Source of the DNA: CASFRF01 sp031549345
GTDB lineage: Bacteria; Verrucomicrobiota; Lentisphaeria; Victivallales; Victivallaceae
Reading direction: 5' to 3'
Length of the DNA stretch: 64,000 nucleotides
Assembly (NCBI GenBank): GCA_031549345.1
Contig: JAVBPY010000003.1
Span: 372,001 to 436,000, forward strand
In this document: piece after piece, positions 1 through 8,711 of the stretch
Position numbering within the stretch: position 1 is the stretch's first letter
How the letters are laid out: each line of letters starts with the position of its first letter
Made by a program: the position numbers and the translations under genes
Notes under the pieces: generated by a model
What the model was told of the DNA's origin: nothing
The model's input: the letters and a program-made list of their open reading frames with translations, nothing else
Database searches by the model: none

Positions 1-504
1 GTCCTCGCTATCGTCAAGAATGCGGTTGCATGTGTCCTGGTCGGCGGTAAAGCGAAGTGTTCCTGCTTGTTCCGCCAAGCCCAAATTCAGGCAAACGGTC
101 CGCTCCGTATTATCGTTCAGTCCGATGTTTTTCTTGAGCATCGAAAAGGTAAGCGGAATGGGTTCCACGGCGATTACGCGCGCTTTTCGTGTGCCCGCCA
201 GAATGCTGTAACTGCCGACGTTGGCGCCCACATCGACAAAGCAGTCCTCCTGCTCCAGGGAATGAAGAAGGAATGCCATCTGGGGAAATTCATGGAGTCC
301 GCAATAAATGTTTCCCGTAATTCCCGTCAAGGATTTTTTTGCAATGAAACAGCTGCCTTCAATCCATGGCACGACAAAAAAGAATTTGCGACAAAGACTC
401 GAGATCATCTGCCAATGCAAAAATCGGAACAGCGCGGATAATTTGTGCCCTTTGTTCATAGGATGCTTAAGAATGAACGACAATACTCGTCGAAGTGTGC
501 ACAT
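1..504 (-). CDS. FkbM family methyltransferase (3' end cut by window edge)
   Basis: This is an open frame of 168 codons that runs off the left edge, so only the N-terminal part of the protein is here. It contains the SAM-binding signature DVGANVGSYSILAG, then a strand ending AVEP and an N-I-G-L-N-D motif, which together are characteristic of the FkbM family. Members of this family O-methylate sugars or lipids and often sit in polysaccharide clusters. The ATG at 504 was chosen because a strong GGAGG ribosome site lies just upstream on the minus strand and a good promoter lies 37 bases further up. The ligand and the acceptor sugar cannot be told from the sequence. Confidence 0.8.
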   Translation of the reverse strand, partial: MCTLRRVLSFILKHPMNKGHKLSALFRFLHWQMISSLCRKFFFVVPWIEGSCFIAKKSLTGITGNIYCGLHEFPQMAFLLHSLEQEDCFVDVGANVGSYSILAGTRKARVIAVEPIPLTFSMLKKNIGLNDNTERTVCLNLGLAEQAGTLRFTADQDTCNRILDDSED

Positions 505-540
505 GGATCCCCCCTCCTTATTTTACCATAACAAGTGTAA

Positions 541-568
541 ACTATACCGCATCTTTTTTGTAAGTCAA
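541..568 (-). promoter_or_regulatory. Sigma70-type promoter of the FkbM gene
   Basis: On the minus strand TTGACT is followed after 16 bases by TATAGT, and the coding start lies 37 bases downstream of the -10 box. The intergenic stretch 505-653 holds nothing else I can recognise. Confidence 0.6.
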
Positions 569-653
569 TGGAGAAATGCATGAAATGTTATTAAAAATAA
601 ATTTCATACTTCATTTTTTATCGAAGCGGAGGGACGGGATGCGGTTCGAATTC

Positions 654-2192
654 TTACACGTTGGAGTTGGAGCGGTCGTAATTCCGGTAGCTGATGGCCT
701 CGAAGAGGTGGTTGTCGCCGATCTCCGTCGCACCCGCGAGGTCGGCGATGGTTCTGGCGACTTTCAGGATGCGGTCGTAGGCGCGCGGGCTCAGCTTGAG
801 GCGGGTGATCGCCTGACGCAAAAGCGCCTGGCTGGAGGCCGAAAGGCGGCAGTGCTGCTGCAAATCGCGCCCCGTCATATGCGCGTTGGCGTGGAAGGGA
901 CGCGCCCTGAAGCGCTCCTGCTGAATCTTCCGCGCCGTAATCACCCGTTCGCGGATCACCGCCGAGGATTCGCCATCGGGCGCTTTCAGGAGCTCGTCAT
1001 GCGTAAGCTGCCGGACCTCCACATGCAGATCGATGCGGTCCAGCAACGGCCCGGAAATCTTCTTCTGATACCGCTGTTTTTCCACGGCCTTGCAGGTGCA
1101 GCCAAGGTCGTATTCCCCCCGGCCGCAGGGACAGGGGTTCATCGCCGCAATCAGAATGAACTTCGCCGGGAATACGCAATTTCCATTTGCGCGGGAAATC
1201 GAAATGTTTCCCGATTCCAACGGCTGGCGCAACACCTCCAGCACATGGCGTTTGAATTCGGGGAACTCGTCGAGGAACAATACCCCGTTGTGCGCCTTGC
1301 TGATATCCCCGGGGGCCGGATTTTTGCCGCCGCCGATCAAGCCCACGTCGCTCGCCGTATGGTGCGGCGCAACAAAGGGGCGGCGGTTCACCAAAGGCCG
1401 CCCCGGCTCCAACAACCCCAGCACGCTGTGAATACGGCTGGTTTCCAAGGTTTCTTCCAGCGTCATAGGCGGAAGAATGCCCGGCAAACAGCTCGCCGTT
1501 AGGGATTTTCCTGTCCCCGGCGGACCGGCCAACAAAGAATTATGGCTCCCCGCCGCAACAATCTCCATCGCGCGTTTGGCCTGGGCCTGGCCCTTGATTT
1601 CGCCGAAATCGGGCTGGCGCAAATCATAGGATTCGTCGGTGTCGATGACGGCTTGATAAGGAAGCGGGGGCTTGCCCTGAAAATAATCCACCGCATCCTG
1701 CAGCGTATTCAACGGAAAAACAGGAATATCCCCCGCCGCCAGCGCGGCCTCCGGGGCGTTGGCCGCAGGAACCAGCAGCGCTTCGATCTGTTTTTCCTCC
1801 CGCATCCGCAACGCAATCGGCAGCACGCCGCGCACGGGGCGAATGGCGCTGTCGAGTGCAAGTTCACCCACCGAGGCCGTGATTGCGAGTTTCTGCCGGT
1901 CGATGGCGCCGGAGGCCGCCAGCATCACAAGCGCAATGGGTAAATCGAACGCCGCACCCTCCTTTTTCAGATCGGCCGGGGCGAGGTTGATGACGGTGTT
2001 GCCCTGCGGGTGCGGATATCCGGCGCTTTGGAGCGCCGAGCGGACACGGTCGCGGCTCTCTTTCACCGCCGCGTCGGGGAGGCCGACGATGGAAACCAGT
2101 GATTGCGCGCCGCCCTTGGAAACGTTGACCTCCACCTCCACGGGGAATGCATCGATCCCGACCACCGCGGCGGAATAGGTCTTTGCCAGCAT
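654..2192 (-). CDS. comM: ComM/YifB family Mg-chelatase-like AAA+ ATPase
   Basis: The 512-residue protein has the usual length and layout of the ComM (YifB) family. An N-terminal Lon-protease-like S5 domain covers residues 1 to about 170. The AAA+ core starts with the Walker A motif AGPPGTGKS at 222-230 and has a Walker B motif LFLDEF near residue 310. A C-terminal Mg-chelatase helical domain follows. ComM is a hexameric helicase that extends branch migration of integrated DNA during natural transformation in the studied proteobacteria; outside them its role is less clear. It is the last gene of the rsmD - kinase - comM operon and starts 3 bases after the kinase stop. Confidence 0.93.
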   Translation of the reverse strand: MLAKTYSAAVVGIDAFPVEVEVNVSKGGAQSLVSIVGLPDAAVKESRDRVRSALQSAGYPHPQGNTVINLAPADLKKEGAAFDLPIALVMLAASGAIDRQKLAITASVGELALDSAIRPVRGVLPIALRMREEKQIEALLVPAANAPEAALAAGDIPVFPLNTLQDAVDYFQGKPPLPYQAVIDTDESYDLRQPDFGEIKGQAQAKRAMEIVAAGSHNSLLAGPPGTGKSLTASCLPGILPPMTLEETLETSRIHSVLGLLEPGRPLVNRRPFVAPHHTASDVGLIGGGKNPAPGDISKAHNGVLFLDEFPEFKRHVLEVLRQPLESGNISISRANGNCVFPAKFILIAAMNPCPCGRGEYDLGCTCKAVEKQRYQKKISGPLLDRIDLHVEVRQLTHDELLKAPDGESSAVIRERVITARKIQQERFRARPFHANAHMTGRDLQQHCRLSASSQALLRQAITRLKLSPRAYDRILKVARTIADLAGATEIGDNHLFEAISYRNYDRSNSNV

Positions 2193-2195
2193 GAT

Positions 2196-3302
2196 TCAGT
2201 CCTTTCCGGGGAGGGGGATCACCCCTTCGCGTCCACGGATATCGCGGATGAAACGCACCGTTTCACGCGCGATCCCCCACGCGGAAAGCGTAGCCGCAAG
2301 TTCGGCGGAGGGGCTCTCCAACACGGTGTATTTTTCGCGGTACAATTTTTTGCCCGCAGGGTCGGCGGCGGCGATGCGCGGATGGGGAATCTGAAGGAGA
2401 TCGAGGCGGAAATGGGCGACAAGCATCTGTTCGAGTTCGGCGGATTCGCCGGTCAGGATATCGAATCCCACAAAATTTCCGGGTTCCGTCCGCGATTTGC
2501 CGTCCGCGTCCAGAAAATACCGGATTCCATCTTCACCTCGGTAGGAAAATTTTGCGTAACCGCTCAGGAATTGGCGGCGGCGGCGCGGCCACTCGGCGTG
2601 GCAGTGTTTGCGCATCCGTGTTTCCGCCTCGGCGAATTCCGCGTCGGCGATGCCGCAGTCGGCGGCGAAAGCGCGGAGCTCCGCCCCGGAAAGCATCTCG
2701 CGCAAATCGAACAAACCGCGGCACAACGATGCGCGTTCTTTAAAACCCGCCGCCTTTCCGCGCCGGACCCCATACACATCCACCAGGGCGAACGTCCCCT
2801 CCGCCGGGCGGTACAGGAGGTTGCCCAAGTGAAAATCGGGGTGGGAAAATCCCGCGTCCAAAAAAATCCGCACCGTCGCCGCCACGCCGGGGAGGAAGTC
2901 GGTCCGCGCCTTCCCTTCTTTGCGCCAAAGGTGCGAAACCGCGTAATCCCACGCCGAAACCGAGTCGGTCCATTCGCGGGTAATGAGCATATTGATCCCC
3001 CCCGCGCGGCCGAAGCCGACGTGTTCGACCACAGGGATGCCCGCGTCTTCCAGGACAATGCCGGAACAAAATTCCCGCCGCGCCTTGGGGAGGAGCGCTT
3101 CGCGCATGCTCTTCCAGAGATTGTTGGGGGGAGGGAGATTCAGTTTGATATAATACCCGTTGCGCCGGAAGACCGCGCGGAGCGCATTGCGTTTAACGCA
3201 GACGGCGTCCGCCGTCAAGCTCTCCGGATGGCGGCCGAGCTCTGCAAACGGTTCTTCCGATCGAAAATACCATGTCCAAACACCGGAGCGGATGCGAATC
3301 AT
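2196..3302 (-). CDS. WaaP/Kdo-kinase-like lipopolysaccharide core kinase
   Basis: The 368-residue protein has a protein-kinase-like fold of the lipopolysaccharide kinase (Kdo/WaaP) family. The catalytic loop is HPDFHLGN with D156 as the probable catalytic base, and the metal-binding aspartate of the DFG equivalent is D175 in LVDVYG. WaaP-type kinases phosphorylate heptose or Kdo of the LPS inner core at the inner membrane. The ATG at 3302 overlaps the rsmD stop codon by an ATGA junction; an upstream extension of the same frame is only a shadow across rsmD. The heptose and Kdo genes 30 kb away support an LPS role, but the exact acceptor is an inference. Confidence 0.8.
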   Translation of the reverse strand: MIRIRSGVWTWYFRSEEPFAELGRHPESLTADAVCVKRNALRAVFRRNGYYIKLNLPPPNNLWKSMREALLPKARREFCSGIVLEDAGIPVVEHVGFGRAGGINMLITREWTDSVSAWDYAVSHLWRKEGKARTDFLPGVAATVRIFLDAGFSHPDFHLGNLLYRPAEGTFALVDVYGVRRGKAAGFKERASLCRGLFDLREMLSGAELRAFAADCGIADAEFAEAETRMRKHCHAEWPRRRRQFLSGYAKFSYRGEDGIRYFLDADGKSRTEPGNFVGFDILTGESAELEQMLVAHFRLDLLQIPHPRIAAADPAGKKLYREKYTVLESPSAELAATLSAWGIARETVRFIRDIRGREGVIPLPGKD

Positions 3303-3883
3303 GCCTCCTCCTCCGGTAAAACAACGGCGGACAAAAAGAGCGTTCCGCCGAACGGACGGAACTCCACGGATTGAAACGGTGGATTTTCCAGCATGAATCG
3401 CCCCGCTTCCCCCGCTTCGCCGGGGATTTCCCAGAGGAGACGCGCGTTGGCGGCGCGGCGACGGAACGCCGGATTCCGGACGATTTGCTGGAAATAGTCC
3501 GCGGATGCGTCGTAAGGGGGGTCCGCCAGGATGAGATCGCACCCGGCGGGCCAGCGGAAAAAGTCGGCGGCGTCCCCCTTTTCCACGCGAAGGGCGGCGG
3601 GGCAGCCCGCGCGGCGGACACGTTCGATATTCTCCGCGAGGACTGTGGCATGGCGCGGATTCTTTTCGATGAGGACGACGTTTTCCGCACCCCGGCTCGC
3701 CGCCTCCAGGCCCAGCGCACCCGAACCGGCAAAAAGGTCGACCACCCGTTTCCCCGCGAGGTTCCCGAGGTGGCTGAACAACGCCTCGCGTGTGCGGTCG
3801 GCGGTGGGACGCACCGCGTCCCCGTCCGGAACTTCCAATTGCGTCCGGCGGGCACTCCCCGCGATAATCCGAATCATTCCCAT
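3299..3883 (-). CDS. rsmD: 16S rRNA (guanine(966)-N2)-methyltransferase RsmD
   Basis: The 194-residue protein matches RsmD in length and motifs. It starts with the typical M-R-I-I-A-G-S-A-R-R block and then R-P-T-A-D-R-T-R-E-A-L-F. The SAM-binding motif DLFAGSGALGLEA spans about 49-61 and the catalytic N6/N2-methylase motif DPPY is at 121-124. It methylates G966 of 16S rRNA in the 30S particle. It is the first gene of the operon with the WaaP-like kinase and comM, and diverges from prmA across a 118-base gap. Confidence 0.93.
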   Translation of the reverse strand: MGMIRIIAGSARRTQLEVPDGDAVRPTADRTREALFSHLGNLAGKRVVDLFAGSGALGLEAASRGAENVVLIEKNPRHATVLAENIERVRRAGCPAALRVEKGDAADFFRWPAGCDLILADPPYDASADYFQQIVRNPAFRRRAANARLLWEIPGEAGEAGRFMLENPPFQSVEFRPFGGTLFLSAVVLPEEEA

Positions 3884-4001
3884 TCCGCATTCCTTTCACG
3901 TCATGGAACGTAAAATAGCACACCTTTCCCGATTTTAAAAGCACGCCACCCTTTTAAAAACAAAAAAGAGGTGTACTGTATTCGAAAACTGAAGGAAATG
4001 C

Positions 4002-4886
4002 ATGAAAATCAACGAACTTTTGCATTGCTGCAAGCTCCTGGATCACTCGGGGGATTTCGAAGCGGTCGCCGAATACCTGGAGGCGCTCGGCTTGGACTTC
4101 AGCAGTTACTGGAACCGTGAAAGCGACGAAATTTATCATACTGTTTATGCCGAAACGCCGGAGCAGGGGCGCGAAAATTTCGAGCGCATTACCGCTCTTC
4201 TTCCGGAATGGGAGGCGTGCGGCTTCCGCCTCTCCCCTCCGGAGATGTTCACCTTGGCGAAAGAGGATTGGGCGGAAGTGTGGAAACGTTACTTTCATGT
4301 GATTTCCGTTACGGAACGCCTGGTGATAAAACCGAGCTGGCTGGAACATGACCGTCTTCCCGGACAGGTGGTTTTGGAACTTGACCCGGGGATGAGCTTC
4401 GGAACCGGACAGCACGCGACCACCGATTTTTGCCTGAAAAAGATCGACCAACTCTCCGAACTTCCGGAAGTGCGAACGCTGCTGGACGCCGGGTGCGGCT
4501 CCGGCATCCTCGCCATTGCCGGAGCATTGCTCGGCTACGAAAAAATCGATGCGTTCGATTTCGACCCCGACGCAGTGCGCATCGCACTGGAGAATGCGGA
4601 AAAAAATCACGTCGAAAATAAAATCCGCCTCTTCGAAGCCGACGCCGCCAATTACCGCGCCGAAACGCCGTATGATTTTGCCGCCGTGAACATCCTCGGC
4701 CATCTTCTGATAAAATTCCGACATAACATCGTTCGCTGGGTGCGCCCCGGGGGCTACCTCGCCCTCGCGGGGATTCTGGCGACGGAATTCGACGCGGTGA
4801 GCAAGGCGTTCACCGAGCTCGGCTTTATTGAATTGGAGCGTTCCACGCGCAACGAATGGACAGGCGGATTGTTTCGTAAAAAATAA
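4002..4886 (+). CDS. prmA: Ribosomal protein L11 methyltransferase
   Basis: The 294-residue protein has the PrmA layout. The N-terminal substrate-recognition domain ends near residue 95. The family signature L-D-P-G-M-S-F-G-T-G is at 127-136 and is followed by H-A-T-T. The SAM-binding motif DAGCGSG is at 162-168. PrmA trimethylates several amino groups of ribosomal protein L11 in the cytoplasm. The ATG at 4002 is preceded by GAAGGAAA. The gene is followed 18 bases later by the glycyl radical enzyme gene, so the two may be cotranscribed although no functional link is evident. Confidence 0.92.
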   Translation: MKINELLHCCKLLDHSGDFEAVAEYLEALGLDFSSYWNRESDEIYHTVYAETPEQGRENFERITALLPEWEACGFRLSPPEMFTLAKEDWAEVWKRYFHVISVTERLVIKPSWLEHDRLPGQVVLELDPGMSFGTGQHATTDFCLKKIDQLSELPEVRTLLDAGCGSGILAIAGALLGYEKIDAFDFDPDAVRIALENAEKNHVENKIRLFEADAANYRAETPYDFAAVNILGHLLIKFRHNIVRWVRPGGYLALAGILATEFDAVSKAFTELGFIELERSTRNEWTGGLFRKK

Positions 4887-4904
4887 CAAAGTGAGGCACC
4901 TGCA

Positions 4905-7148
4905 ATGATTTCCATGGAGTCGTGCTACCGCGCATTGCGTTACAATGTTCCCGCGCCTCCGCACTGGGGAGAAATCGAAACATGCATGGAGGAATTCCTC
5001 CGGGAAAATCCGGAGAGCACCGGATTGGAGCGTCGCTCCGCGCTCTACGGCTTCCTCGCCGAGCACGCCAAGCCAACTCTTTTTGCCGACAACGCGTTCT
5101 TTTTTGAAACACAGCTCCGCCGCGCGGAATCGTGGGGCGTTCCCGGCGGCGACGCGCCGGGGAGCTATCTCCACAACCGCCGTCCGGAGCCGACGGCGGC
5201 CGAGCTCGAGGCCCGCAAAGCCTTGTACGATTTCGCCCTCTACAACCAAGAGCGGGAGACGCTCTTCTGGTGCTGCTACGGCGGGAACGGATTCGACAGC
5301 GACCACCATTCCCCCGGTTACGGACGCCTTCTCCCGCGCGGACTGAACGCATTCCGTGCGGAAATCGCGGAACGTTTGAAGCAAAGGGAGTGCGCCGAAT
5401 GGCGCGCCATGCTCGCCGGGATCGACGCAATGCTCCGCATCGCAGCACGCTTCGCCACGGCAATCGGGGCGGCGCTTTCCACGGCCGCGCCGGAGGACCG
5501 TTTCCGCTTGGAACGAATGCTCCAGGCGGCCCGCCGGGTTCCGGCGGAAGCACCGCAGACGTTTTACGAAGGGCTCCAGTTCCTCCTCTTCGTGCGCGAA
5601 GTGATGGCTTCGTTGGAGTGCATCGGCTTATCGGTTCTCGGCAGGCCGGATCTTCTTTTGATCGACTTGTACAACCACGATTTGCAAACCGGCCGCTTGA
5701 CGGAAGAGGAAGCGCGGACGCTTATCGGCGACTGGATGGCCCCCCATGACATCAAGTGTTTTGTGCGCGAACGCGATTGGCCGGAGACGAGCACCTGCGT
5801 GGAGCTCGGCGGGTGCGATGCGGAAGGCAACGCAATTTACAACGACCTCACGCGCCTTTTCATCGACGTTCATGTGGAGAAAAACTTTTTCAATCCCAAG
5901 TTGAACTGTCGTTACTCCGCTGCATCGCCTGCGGCGTACCTGGAGCAAGCGTCCCGCCATGTTCTCGCCGGGCACAACCACTTCGCGTTCTTGAACGACG
6001 ACGTGCTGATTCCGGCCCTTATGCGCCACGGGAAAAGTTTGGAGGACGCGCGCAACTACGTCAACGGCGGCTGCCAGGAAACCATCGCCGAAGGGACGGA
6101 ACATTCGGCGGGAGCGTTCTTCTACCTCGGCCTCCCGGAGGTGTTCCACTGTTTCCTGACCCGCGGAAAGACGCTCACGGACGGCGGCCGCGCCAAACTT
6201 GCTTGCTTCATGCCGGACTACGCGCCGGATGCGGCCACGTTCGAGGATCTGTACAATGCGACCCTCCGCATGTTCGGAACACTCATGCAACGCGCTACGG
6301 CGCTGAGCGGTGTGCTGGGGGCGAATTTCCACGCCTACCACCCGTGCCCTCTCTTCTCCGTCTCGCTCGCCGGATGCGTAGAAAACGGGAAAGATTACAC
6401 GGCGGGCGGGGCACGCTACAATCCTTCCGGGATGTCGTTGTTGGGACTGGCGGATCTGGTCAATTCTTTGTATGCTCTGAAGCAATCGGTGTATGTGGAA
6501 AAATTCATCACCTTGAGCTCCCTCCGCGATGCGCTGGCCTGTAATTTTGAAGGCCTCGAATCCTTGCGCCAACGGCTGGAGGCCATGCCGCGTTACGGAT
6601 GGAATCTGCCGGAGGTGGATGCGCTCGCGGGCCGCCTCGCGGCGGATCTGACCGCCCTGACACGCGCCCTCCCGAACGAACGCGGCGGCTATTTCCAGCC
6701 CGGGTTCTTTGTATACTGGATGTTCAAGCACTTCGGCGACGCAACCCATGCCACACCGGACGGGCGGCGGAGCAAAATGATTCTCTCGCAGGGAATCGCA
6801 CCTTCGCGGGTGCGTGCGCCGCAGAGCCTCACGGAAGTGTTCGGTTCGCTCCAGTCCATCGATTTCCGGGACGTTCCAGGGAACGCGGTGTTGGATGTGG
6901 CGCTCCCTCTGGGGGGCGGGATTACGCCGGAAATGCTTACGGAGGTCCTGCGTTGCGCGGGATCAAGCGGCATCCCCACCCTCCAGCCGGATTGCGTGGA
7001 CGCCGCCCTCCTGAAGGCGGCGCACGAAGCGCCGGGCGAAGAATACGCGCACATCGCGGTGCGAATTTCCGGCTTGTCCGCCGTGTTCATCCGGCTCCGC
7101 CCGGAGGTGCGCAAGGAGATCATCGAACGCGCCGGAATCGCCCCCTGA
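4905..7148 (+). CDS. Glycyl radical enzyme (pyruvate formate-lyase family), eliminase-like active site
   Basis: The 747-residue protein shows both hallmarks of glycyl radical enzymes. The thiyl-radical loop is N-G-G-C-Q-E-T with Cys390 and Glu392. The C-terminal radical loop is R-I-S-G-L-S with Gly723, 24 residues from the end. The single Cys followed two residues on by Glu (C-X-E) is the arrangement of glycerol/propanediol dehydratases and choline TMA-lyase, not the C-C pair of true pyruvate formate-lyase, so a radical elimination or cleavage is more likely. The substrate is unknown. No radical-SAM activating enzyme lies next to it, which is unusual. The enzyme needs strict anoxia. GTGAGG upstream of the ATG serves as a weak ribosome site. 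Confidence 0.85.
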   Translation: MISMESCYRALRYNVPAPPHWGEIETCMEEFLRENPESTGLERRSALYGFLAEHAKPTLFADNAFFFETQLRRAESWGVPGGDAPGSYLHNRRPEPTAAELEARKALYDFALYNQERETLFWCCYGGNGFDSDHHSPGYGRLLPRGLNAFRAEIAERLKQRECAEWRAMLAGIDAMLRIAARFATAIGAALSTAAPEDRFRLERMLQAARRVPAEAPQTFYEGLQFLLFVREVMASLECIGLSVLGRPDLLLIDLYNHDLQTGRLTEEEARTLIGDWMAPHDIKCFVRERDWPETSTCVELGGCDAEGNAIYNDLTRLFIDVHVEKNFFNPKLNCRYSAASPAAYLEQASRHVLAGHNHFAFLNDDVLIPALMRHGKSLEDARNYVNGGCQETIAEGTEHSAGAFFYLGLPEVFHCFLTRGKTLTDGGRAKLACFMPDYAPDAATFEDLYNATLRMFGTLMQRATALSGVLGANFHAYHPCPLFSVSLAGCVENGKDYTAGGARYNPSGMSLLGLADLVNSLYALKQSVYVEKFITLSSLRDALACNFEGLESLRQRLEAMPRYGWNLPEVDALAGRLAADLTALTRALPNERGGYFQPGFFVYWMFKHFGDATHATPDGRRSKMILSQGIAPSRVRAPQSLTEVFGSLQSIDFRDVPGNAVLDVALPLGGGITPEMLTEVLRCAGSSGIPTLQPDCVDAALLKAAHEAPGEEYAHIAVRISGLSAVFIRLRPEVRKEIIERAGIAP

Positions 7149-7202
7149 CGCACGGGGAAAACGTTTTTTGCGCGGCATTTTTTCAATTGGAAAAATGTGC
7201 GA

Positions 7203-7231
7203 TTGCATAATGCGCATTTTCGCTGTATAGT
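7203..7231 (+). promoter_or_regulatory. Sigma70-type promoter of the polysaccharide operon
   Basis: TTGCAT and TATAGT are separated by 17 bases. This is close to consensus and lies 41 bases before the chosen start of the GT2 gene. Confidence 0.65.
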
Positions 7232-7272
7232 ATAGGGAATAGAAAGTGTTCTTAGTGCAGAAAGGGGCCGTT

Positions 7273-8238
7273 TTGAAGCTGATTATCCAAATTCCCTGCT
7301 ACAACGAAGCCGGGACGCTGGCCATCACCCTTGCCGACCTTCCGCGTTCCGTTCCGGGTGTGGACAAAGTGGAGTGGCTGGTGATCGACGATGGTTCCGC
7401 CGACGAAACCATCAAGGTTGCCCGGGAGTGCGGCGTCGATTACATCATCCCCCACAACCGGAACCGGGGGCTCGCCGCCGGATTCATGACCGGACTCAAC
7501 GCCTGCCTGGAGCGCGGGGCGGACATCATCGTCAACACCGACGCGGACAATCAATATTGCGCGGCGGATATTCCCGCGCTGATCCGCCCGATCCTGGAGC
7601 ATAAGGCCGAATACGTCATCGGCACGCGCCCCATCGGGAGCATCGAGCACTTTTCGCTCGCCAAAAAACTCCTCCAGAAGTTCGGGAGCTTTATGGTACG
7701 CGCCATCAGCGGCACGCATGTGGAAGACGCGCCGAGCGGCTTCCGCGCCCTTTCGCGCGACGCGGCGATGAAAATCAATGTTTTCAGCAGCTACACCTAT
7801 ACGCTCGAAACAATCATTCAGGCGGGCAAAAAGGACATTCCCCTCGCTTGTGTGCCGATCCGGGTGAATGGCGAATTGCGTCCCTCGCGTCTTTTCCGGA
7901 GCATCCCCGCCTACATCCGGCGCTCGATCTTCACGATGGTCCGTATTTTCGTGATCTACAGCCCGGCGCGGTTTTTCTTCTCCTTGGGAGCATTTTTGAT
8001 TTTCTTCGGCGTCCTCCTGGGCGGCCGATTCCTTTACTACTACCTTGCCGGCAACGGGCAGGGGATGATGCAGTCGCTGATTTTGACGGCCATCCTGATT
8101 CTGATGGGGGGGACCTCTATGAGTTTGGGTATAATCGGCGATATCCTCGGCATTAACCGCCGCCTCCTGGAGGACATTCAGTACCACCAGCGCCGTGAAC
8201 GCTACGACCGCGGACGCACGCAAGACACGGCGGAATGA
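7273..8238 (+). CDS. Family 2 glycosyltransferase, polyprenyl-phosphate sugar transferase type
   Basis: The protein (about 321 residues) begins with a GT2 Rossmann strand, I-Q-I-P-C-Y-N-E, followed by VIDDGSAD and the metal-binding N-T-D-A-D-N of the DXD type. Two hydrophobic segments near the C-terminus fit a membrane-anchored DPM1-like enzyme that loads a sugar on a lipid carrier at the cytoplasmic face. I chose the TTG at 7273 because AAAGGGG lies upstream at good distance and the GT2 fold starts right there; a GTG at 7246 is in frame but would add nine residues that do not match. The gene overlaps the GtrA-like gene by ATGA. Confidence 0.85.
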   Translation: MKLIIQIPCYNEAGTLAITLADLPRSVPGVDKVEWLVIDDGSADETIKVARECGVDYIIPHNRNRGLAAGFMTGLNACLERGADIIVNTDADNQYCAADIPALIRPILEHKAEYVIGTRPIGSIEHFSLAKKLLQKFGSFMVRAISGTHVEDAPSGFRALSRDAAMKINVFSSYTYTLETIIQAGKKDIPLACVPIRVNGELRPSRLFRSIPAYIRRSIFTMVRIFVIYSPARFFFSLGAFLIFFGVLLGGRFLYYYLAGNGQGMMQSLILTAILILMGGTSMSLGIIGDILGINRRLLEDIQYHQRRERYDRGRTQDTAE

Positions 8239-8711
8239 AAAAGATCGGCCGCGAAAATTTCTGGGAACTCTTCCGTTACGGCGTCGGCTGCGGCTGCAAT
8301 GTCCTGCTGAAAATCCTTTTTACAGCGATTTTTGCGTTTTTATCCGCCCCGGTTTGGGTCGCGTACCTTGGCGCTCAGATTTTGATCCTCTTTCCCGCGT
8401 ATTTTTACCACACATACTTTACGTTTCACTCACACCCCCCGCGTGGCTTTTATGCGTTGGCGAAGAATTTCGGCACATACACCGCGTCGGTGGCCGTTTT
8501 TAAGGCAATCGACTATGTTTCCGTAATCGTCATCGAAAAACATGTGACGACCTATTTGGAGCAACAGGAAGTGCTCGGCGAATGGACGCGGCAGGCGATC
8601 CTCTCCTCGACGATTTTCGCGGTCAGCTTCGTCTTGTTTTTTTCGCGTTATTTTATTTATCGTTTTCTCTTCAAACAAAAGTCCGCCACGAAAGGAAATC
8701 CGCTTGAATAA
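8235..8711 (+). CDS. GtrA-like small membrane protein
   Basis: The 158-residue protein has four predicted membrane helices and the C-terminal R-Y-F-I-Y-R-F-L-F motif that closes GtrA-family proteins. GtrA-like proteins accompany lipid-linked sugar transferases and are thought to help flip the lipid-linked sugar across the inner membrane. Its start overlaps the GT2 stop, so the pair is probably translated together, which matches the usual GT2-GtrA partnership. Its 3' end overlaps the TTG start of the next gene by 8 bases. Confidence 0.8.
   Translation: MKKIGRENFWELFRYGVGCGCNVLLKILFTAIFAFLSAPVWVAYLGAQILILFPAYFYHTYFTFHSHPPRGFYALAKNFGTYTASVAVFKAIDYVSVIVIEKHVTTYLEQQEVLGEWTRQAILSSTIFAVSFVLFFSRYFIYRFLFKQKSATKGNPLE

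Noticed and set aside
3954..5384. Long antisense frame of 476 codons opposite prmA and the glycyl radical gene
   Set aside because: It has no conserved motif and lies wholly opposite two clearly real genes; GC-rich DNA gives such open frames.
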